The notes under the pieces were generated by a model that did no database searches, had not been told where the DNA came from, and was given only the letters and a program-made list of their open reading frames with translations. Both the position numbers and the translations under genes were made by a program. Shown here one piece after another: positions 7,101 to 9,726 of a stretch of DNA of 9,726 bases (within the stretch, counting starts at the first letter, position 1; each line of letters starts with the position of its first letter). The stretch is from Treponema sp. (lineage in GTDB: Bacteria; Spirochaetota; Spirochaetia; Treponematales; Breznakiellaceae), in contig JAIRRR010000196.1 of NCBI GenBank assembly GCA_031255875.1, positions 1-9,726 on the forward strand, in the 5' to 3' direction.

Positions 7101-7677
7101 CGAGGTTGACCGGAGTAAACTGGTTGCCTCTTTCGTGGGACAGACCGCGCCGCAGGTCAACAAGGTGTGCGACGACGCCATGGGCGGCATCCTGTTTATC
7201 GACGAGGCGTATACCCTGAAGGGGGAGACCGCGAACGACTTCGGCCAGGAAGCGATAGACACCCTGCTCAAACGCATGGAAGACGACCGGGGGAAATTCG
7301 TGGTTATCGCCGCCGGATACGAGCGCAATATGCAAACCTTTATCCAGTCCAACCCCGGCCTGCAAAGCCGTTTTACCCATTTTCTGCACCTTGCCGATTA
7401 TAAAAGCGATGAGCTTTTTGCAATTTTTGTGTCAATGGCGGGGCAGAACGGTTACGCGCTTGCCGATGACGCGCAAACCCTGGCGCGGGAAGTGATAGAC
7501 GAAATTTACCGTAACCGGGGGCAGGATTTTGCCAACGGCCGGACCATGCGGAACCTGTTGGACGAGACCAAACGCCGCCTTGCAAGCCGTATCTCCCTGC
7601 TCGCAAAGGAAAGCCGGACCAAAGAAGTGCTGACGCTGATAACGGCGGAAGACATACCCTGTACGGAGGCGTCATGA
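4180..7677 (+). CDS. Zinc-ribbon protein with four tandem CbbX/SpoVK-type AAA+ ATPase domains
   Basis: A 1165-residue ATP-driven remodelling machine, about four times the ~300-residue length of single-domain CbbX or SpoVK. Residues ~22-45 form a zinc ribbon (Cys24-x2-Cys27 ... Cys38-x2-Cys41). Residues ~50-85 are a Thr/Ala/Pro-rich linker. AAA-1 (~86-331) has Walker A GNTGTGKT (128-135), but its Walker B reads ALVVDNA, with Asn190 where the catalytic Glu should be, and it lacks the sensor-2 'NGRTMRN' arginine. AAA-2, AAA-3 and AAA-4 (~338-609, 615-889, 892-1160) are close copies, each with Walker A GNPGTGKT (from 390, 668 and 945), Walker B Asp-Glu (453/454, 731/732, 1008/1009), a KSRF or QSRF arginine (512, 789, 1064) and FANGRTMRN (Arg569, 846, 1121). 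Pore-loop aromatics are Tyr430, Tyr708 and Phe985. CbbX-type ATPases normally form hexamers that tug on a substrate peptide; a covalent multi-domain version suggests a pre-assembled ring. The stop overlaps the FHA gene start. AAA+ identity is certain; the substrate is unknown. Confidence 0.95.
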   Translation: MEQTGQQPQTFRQEAAKPQASCSCPSCLRENRPAAKFCRFCGKSLPEAAGPVTTATTEVSTATATAGQSVPENAAAKQAPPPASDYIGLEGVRAELEQIQKSITFQRKKAEKGGIVIEAKAGIFVFRGNTGTGKTLVAASFVKELKKAKCLESDIVTTISARALSRQHKDEFALANFLSGTKPAALVVDNAAEDAPFLHELLLALSKARQNCIAILLGLGAPFDEFFKNYPEDKQRVSRFFEFPDPATEDLSRILEKKLREKGYVFDPAMDSVFTSYIQERRHDPRCEHKNGWLIENDIVPAIEKNQEERLGKQDSLSDDDYKTILETDVPLKNKKRTVDEILADLDSMIGLGEVKKAVRAIAQTIVMQKEREAKGLKGQGQTIHIVFTGNPGTGKTTVARRLGQLFQTIGLLPSDKIVETDRAGMVGQYLGSTAPLVNEACDKALGGILFIDEAYTLSGGKEGSADSFGQEAIDTLLKRMEDDRGKFVVIAAGYKDEMDRFIQSNPGLKSRFTHFLHLEDYSPEDLCAIFESMAKQNGYELDEGAKELAREAIEEIHHGKGRDFANGRTMRNLFDDTIRRMGSRLTALSAGERTEKAFTLITAGDIPYKKKETLTVEEILAELDAMTGLANVKQEVRKLANAIRLQQERREQGLGEQGQAIHIVFTGNPGTGKTTVARKLGALFKAMELLPRADVIEKDKSGMVGQYVGQTPKLVNQVCDDAMGAILFVDEAYTLAGESGSIDSFGKEAIETLMKRMEDDRGKFVVIAAGYKKEMERFLNANPGMKSRFTHYIHLEDYNPEELYAIFDSMLAKQQYALAEDARAAVKEAIEDIYQNRGNDFANGRTMRNLCDEVIRRLGDRVASLAKEERTKDALITVTAADIPYEKKKIPTVEEILSDLDGMIGLAEVKQAVRTLAQAIMIEKEKEEQGLRGQGQAIHIVFTGNPGTGKTTVARKLGALFQVMGLLPSAKVVEVDRSKLVASFVGQTAPQVNKVCDDAMGGILFIDEAYTLKGETANDFGQEAIDTLLKRMEDDRGKFVVIAAGYERNMQTFIQSNPGLQSRFTHFLHLADYKSDELFAIFVSMAGQNGYALADDAQTLAREVIDEIYRNRGQDFANGRTMRNLLDETKRRLASRISLLAKESRTKEVLTLITAEDIPCTEAS
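6150..6218 (+). repeat. 69-bp perfect direct repeat, copy A (Walker A region of AAA-3)
   Basis: This stretch is identical, base for base by eye, to 6981-7049, at an offset of 831 bp (277 codons). It encodes the GQAIHIVFTGNPGTGKTTVA core, and the synonymous positions are identical too. The matching region of AAA-2 (from about 5319) encodes the same motif with different codons. The first mismatches are a/g just before the block (6149 versus 6980) and g/a just after (6219 versus 7050). Confidence 0.9.
6981..7049 (+). repeat. 69-bp perfect direct repeat, copy B (Walker A region of AAA-4)
   Basis: Second copy of the block at 6150-6218. Identity at third codon positions points to recent duplication or gene conversion between AAA-3 and AAA-4, since flanking parts of the two domains differ at many synonymous and non-synonymous sites. 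Confidence 0.9.
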
Positions 7678-8237
7678 TCTGCCCCAATAAAATTTGCAAA
7701 CAGGAAATTCCGGACGATTCTCTGTACTGCGATCAGTGCGGCATCAAAATTTCACGCTGCGCAAAATGCGGGAATCCGGGGATAACGCCGCGCTGCGGCA
7801 AATGCGGCGGCGCGATGGTGTTTAAGGGAATTGACTCCCCCGCCGGGAAATCTGCGGCGGTTCCATCGCCGCAGCCATCACCGCCATCACCGCCGCCCCA
7901 GCAGCAAGCCGCGCCCGCCGCGACAGTAATCGTGCAGCTGGAATCGAAAAAACTGTTCTTCTGCCACAGCGACGGCTGGAACATGGAAATAACGGACGGC
8001 GATATTCTCGGCCGTACAAACGGCAACCATACCGGCCGGCTTGGTTCTATTCCGGTCATCTCCGGCACCCACGCCAAAATTACCTTTGAAAACGGCGCGT
8101 GGTACATCACCGACCAGAAATCGACCAACAAAACCTATGTCGGCGGCATTATCGCCCAGCCGGGCGTACCGGTGAAGCTAAAAAACAACGATGTGGTCCA
8201 GCTTGCCAATGTTAATTTTACGGTGAGGGAAGCATGA
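7674..8237 (+). CDS. Double zinc-ribbon protein with C-terminal FHA domain
   Basis: A 187-residue phosphothreonine-reading adaptor. The N-terminal ~45 residues carry eight cysteines (3, 8, 19, 22, 29, 32, 41, 44), enough for two zinc ribbons; the first site is irregular (Cys-x4-Cys, then Cys-x2-Cys). A Pro/Gln/Ala-rich flexible linker follows (~54-84). The FHA domain (~85-187) shows the diagnostic residues: Gly113-Arg114 in ILGRTNG, Ser130 and His133 in ISGTHAKI, and Thr151-Asn152-x-Thr154 in STNKTYVGG. FHA domains bind phosphothreonine peptides, so this is the likely reader of marks made by the kinase two genes upstream and removed by the phosphatase next door. The start ATG overlaps the AAA+ stop (ATGA, 7674-7677) and has a strong GGAGG at 7665-7669. 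Its own stop overlaps the PP2C start in the same way. No signal peptide or membrane segment is present, so it should be cytoplasmic. Confidence 0.93.
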   Translation: MICPNKICKQEIPDDSLYCDQCGIKISRCAKCGNPGITPRCGKCGGAMVFKGIDSPAGKSAAVPSPQPSPPSPPPQQQAAPAATVIVQLESKKLFFCHSDGWNMEITDGDILGRTNGNHTGRLGSIPVISGTHAKITFENGAWYITDQKSTNKTYVGGIIAQPGVPVKLKNNDVVQLANVNFTVREA

Positions 8238-9007
8238 ATATAACGGCCGGGGCGTATTCTTCGAAAGGTTCTGTCAGGCCCCATAACGAGGACGCCTTTT
8301 TAATCGCGGTGGAAACAGGCGGCGGCGGGATTGACGACGCCGGCGCGGCGTTTTCGGGAACTCTTGACGACGGATGCCTCCTGTTCCTCGTTGCCGACGG
8401 CATGGGCGGCCACGCCGCAGGGGACGCTGCCAGCGCCTTTGTGTCGGAGCAGATGAAACACGCCGCCCGGCAAAACGGCAGCTTTGATTCCGCCCTGCTT
8501 GAAAAGACCGTAAAAGAAATTCACGCGCGGCTGCTTGAAGAAGGGAAAAAACGCGGAACGCCGAACATGGGAACCACCCTTGCCGGCATCGTTTTGCAAA
8601 GCGGCGGCTGCGGCTTTTTTAACGCCGGGGACAGCCGGGTGTACCGTTTGCGTAACGGATTTTTGCAGCAGCTTTCCCGCGACGATTCCCTGTCGAGCGT
8701 GGTTCCCGGCGCGGCGAAAAACATTATCACCAACGCCATTGGCGCGGGGCTTGCGGAAACCAGCGTGGAAAGCCGCTTTTCCCCGGCGGTCGCCGTAGCG
8801 GGGGATGTCTTTTTCATGTGCAGCGACGGCGTTCACGGCTTTATTCCCGATGATGATTTGGAACGTATGCTGGCGGACTGTTCAAGCCCGGCGGAAACCG
8901 CCCGGAAGATTGTCGAGACGGCAATAGCGAATAACTCAGACGACAACTGCACGGCGGCGGTGGTAAAAATCGACGCCGGAGCGCCGGGCGAAAAGGCAGG
9001 GGAGTAA
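8234..9007 (+). CDS. PP2C-family (PPM) Ser/Thr protein phosphatase
   Basis: A 257-residue, soluble, metal-dependent phosphatase that should remove phosphate from Ser/Thr residues, opposing the kinase of the same cluster. The family motifs appear in order: RPHNEDAF (Arg15, Asp20), VADGMGGHAAGD (Asp55, Gly56), MGTTLAG (112-118), AGDSRVYRLR (131-140), LSRDDSL (147-153), NAIG (167-170), MCSDGV (195-200) and SDDNCTAAVVKI (235-246). The metal-binding aspartates (20, 55, 197, 237) are all present, so the enzyme looks active. The segment between the first two motifs contains a Gly-rich loop. In the RDDSL motif an Asp stands where many bacterial relatives have His. The length is near the bacterial single-domain norm, with no membrane or regulatory domain attached. 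ATG 8234 overlaps the FHA stop (ATGA) and has GAGGGA at 8225-8230. Tight coupling to the FHA gene supports joint action on phosphothreonine. Confidence 0.95.
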   Translation: MNITAGAYSSKGSVRPHNEDAFLIAVETGGGGIDDAGAAFSGTLDDGCLLFLVADGMGGHAAGDAASAFVSEQMKHAARQNGSFDSALLEKTVKEIHARLLEEGKKRGTPNMGTTLAGIVLQSGGCGFFNAGDSRVYRLRNGFLQQLSRDDSLSSVVPGAAKNIITNAIGAGLAETSVESRFSPAVAVAGDVFFMCSDGVHGFIPDDDLERMLADCSSPAETARKIVETAIANNSDDNCTAAVVKIDAGAPGEKAGE

Positions 9008-9010
9008 GCG

Positions 9011-9726
9011 ATGGCGGAAAATGAGAATCTGAGACAGCAGCAGGCCGTCGAAATAGAACAACAGCGGCAGGAAGAAGCAGCCCGGCGCTGCAAATACTGC
9101 GGAACCGATCTGGAAGAAGACGAGCTGTTCTGCTCCCAATGCGGCGAGCAATTCGGCGGCGAAGAAAACGCCTGTCAATTCTGCGATACCAAAACTACCC
9201 AGGAAATCTGCCCCCGTTGCGGCAAACGGGTCGTTCCGGTTACTTGCCCCAAATGCGGGGCGCCGTCCCTGTTTGACGCCTGCGAAAACTGCGGAACCCT
9301 GCTCAATCCCGAACTGGCAGCTTTTTTGACCGAAGAAAAACCTGCCCCGCAGGAAATGTCCGAAGAAGAAGCGCGTAAAATAGAGGCAGAATTTAAACAA
9401 CAAAACGAATCTCCGGAATTCCAAAAATTCCAAAAACGCTTAATAGAACGGCAAATACTGCTTGAGGAACGCGATTATTTTAACAAACGGGAAAAAAGGA
9501 TCCTTCAGGTTTTTGGTTCCCAGCCCTTTTCGCTTGAACTGCCCGACCCGCAGGAAGAAGCCTTTAGGATGAAAGCCTACGCCGCCCTGGAAAAAGCCGT
9601 AATAGAGCGGCGGGAAAAACTGCTGCGGGAGGAACTGGAACGGCGTTTCCCGGAAGAAAAAAAAGTTGAGGTAACAAAAAGCTACCAGGATATGCTGGGC
9701 CAGGTAGAAGGCGAAGTCGCGGCCTT
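9011..9726 (+). CDS. Triple zinc-ribbon protein with charged helical region, cut by the window end
   Basis: The frame is open from ATG 9011 to the last base (238 full codons, no stop), so the gene continues beyond the window. A Gln/Glu-rich start (1-26) is followed by six CxxC pairs in a 70-residue stretch (27/30, 41/44, 55/58, 67/70, 79/82, 91/94), enough for three zinc ribbons, e.g. RRCKYCGTDL, FCSQCGEQF, ICPRCGKRV, TCPKCGAPS and ACENCGTLL. Residues ~105-238 are rich in Glu, Lys, Gln and Arg, probably alpha-helical or coiled coil (e.g. 'QKRLIERQILLEERDYF', 'ERREKLLREELERRF'). The start is supported by GGGGAG at 8999-9004 and lies only 3 bp after the PP2C stop. The ribbons resemble those of the AAA+ and FHA proteins, suggesting a shared scaffold role. 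The function is unknown; a further domain, such as vWA, may lie downstream, but nothing here shows it. Confidence 0.88.
   Translation, partial: MAENENLRQQQAVEIEQQRQEEAARRCKYCGTDLEEDELFCSQCGEQFGGEENACQFCDTKTTQEICPRCGKRVVPVTCPKCGAPSLFDACENCGTLLNPELAAFLTEEKPAPQEMSEEEARKIEAEFKQQNESPEFQKFQKRLIERQILLEERDYFNKREKRILQVFGSQPFSLELPDPQEEAFRMKAYAALEKAVIERREKLLREELERRFPEEKKVEVTKSYQDMLGQVEGEVAA

Larger units (their letters stand above)
5191..7659 (+). repeat. Three ~831-834 bp tandem AAA+ domain repeats
   Basis: Three consecutive units (about 5191-6006, 6022-6846 and 6853-7659) encode near-identical CbbX-type domains. Their Walker A motifs are spaced 278 and 277 codons apart. Each unit begins with a T/V-x-E-I-L-x-[DE]-L-D-x-M-x-G-L-x-x-V-K linker-helix signature, and the first two end with the 'I-T-A-x-D-I-P-Y-x-K-K' segment leading into the next. 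The last unit ends 'ITAEDIPC' at the C-terminus. They clearly arose by in-frame duplication. A more divergent fourth relative (4435-5172) precedes them. Confidence 0.93.

Noticed and set aside
5515..7389. 624-codon open frame on the minus strand opposite the AAA+ domains
   Set aside because: It lies wholly inside the AAA+ gene, mirrors its tandem repeats, is Phe/Gly/Val-rich with no recognisable motif, and is explained by codon bias on the coding strand.
1586..9007. Type VI secretion regulatory module (PpkA/Fha/PppA)
   Set aside because: Kinase, FHA and PP2C are present, but no Tss structural gene is in the window, the kinase has no membrane segment, and the ATPase is CbbX-type, not ClpV.
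1586..9726. Classical TerY-P or MoxR-vWA system
   Set aside because: No vWA/MIDAS domain (DxSxS) is seen in any translated product, and the AAA+ domains match CbbX/SpoVK and not MoxR. A vWA gene downstream cannot be excluded.

Overview
The window holds six genes, all on the + strand and tightly packed. There are no RNA genes, mobile elements, CRISPR arrays or long non-coding stretches. The likely source is a spirochaete, most probably a Treponema-type gut bacterium. This rests on the first gene, whose glycine-rich 'GTFTMNGGTIGGN' repeats and C-terminal 'GGW' tail resemble a protein family I remember from termite-gut treponemes; it is inference, not proof.

Region 1 (1-1527) is a 507-codon reading frame, possibly cut at its 5' end. 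It has an SH3b domain followed by a six-unit repetitive beta-helix. Region 2 (1586-9726) is a five-gene cassette: (i) a Ser/Thr protein kinase with two tandem copies of a ~168-residue alpha-helical module and a C-terminal TPR; (ii) a 1165-residue protein with a zinc ribbon, a Thr-rich linker and four CbbX/SpoVK-type AAA+ domains, the first degenerate; (iii) a zinc-ribbon protein with an FHA domain; (iv) a PP2C phosphatase with all metal-binding motifs; (v) a protein with three zinc ribbons and a charged helical region, cut by the window end. Junctions are an 11-bp gap, two ATGA stop-start overlaps and a 3-bp gap, each with a good Shine-Dalgarno sequence, so these five genes almost certainly form one operon that continues downstream.

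Read together, the cassette has a protein-phosphorylation writer (kinase), reader (FHA), eraser (PP2C) and a large ATP-driven remodelling machine. Three of the five proteins carry zinc ribbons of similar style. The most economical hypothesis is a phosphorylation-switched AAA+ remodelling complex, with zinc-ribbon and FHA proteins as adaptors and the kinase and phosphatase setting its state. Its substrate is not visible. The SH3b/beta-helix protein upstream could be a client or an unrelated neighbour. The general logic resembles known kinase/phosphatase/ATPase signalling or conflict cassettes such as TerY-P, but no vWA protein is seen here and the tetra-AAA+ protein makes the locus distinctive.
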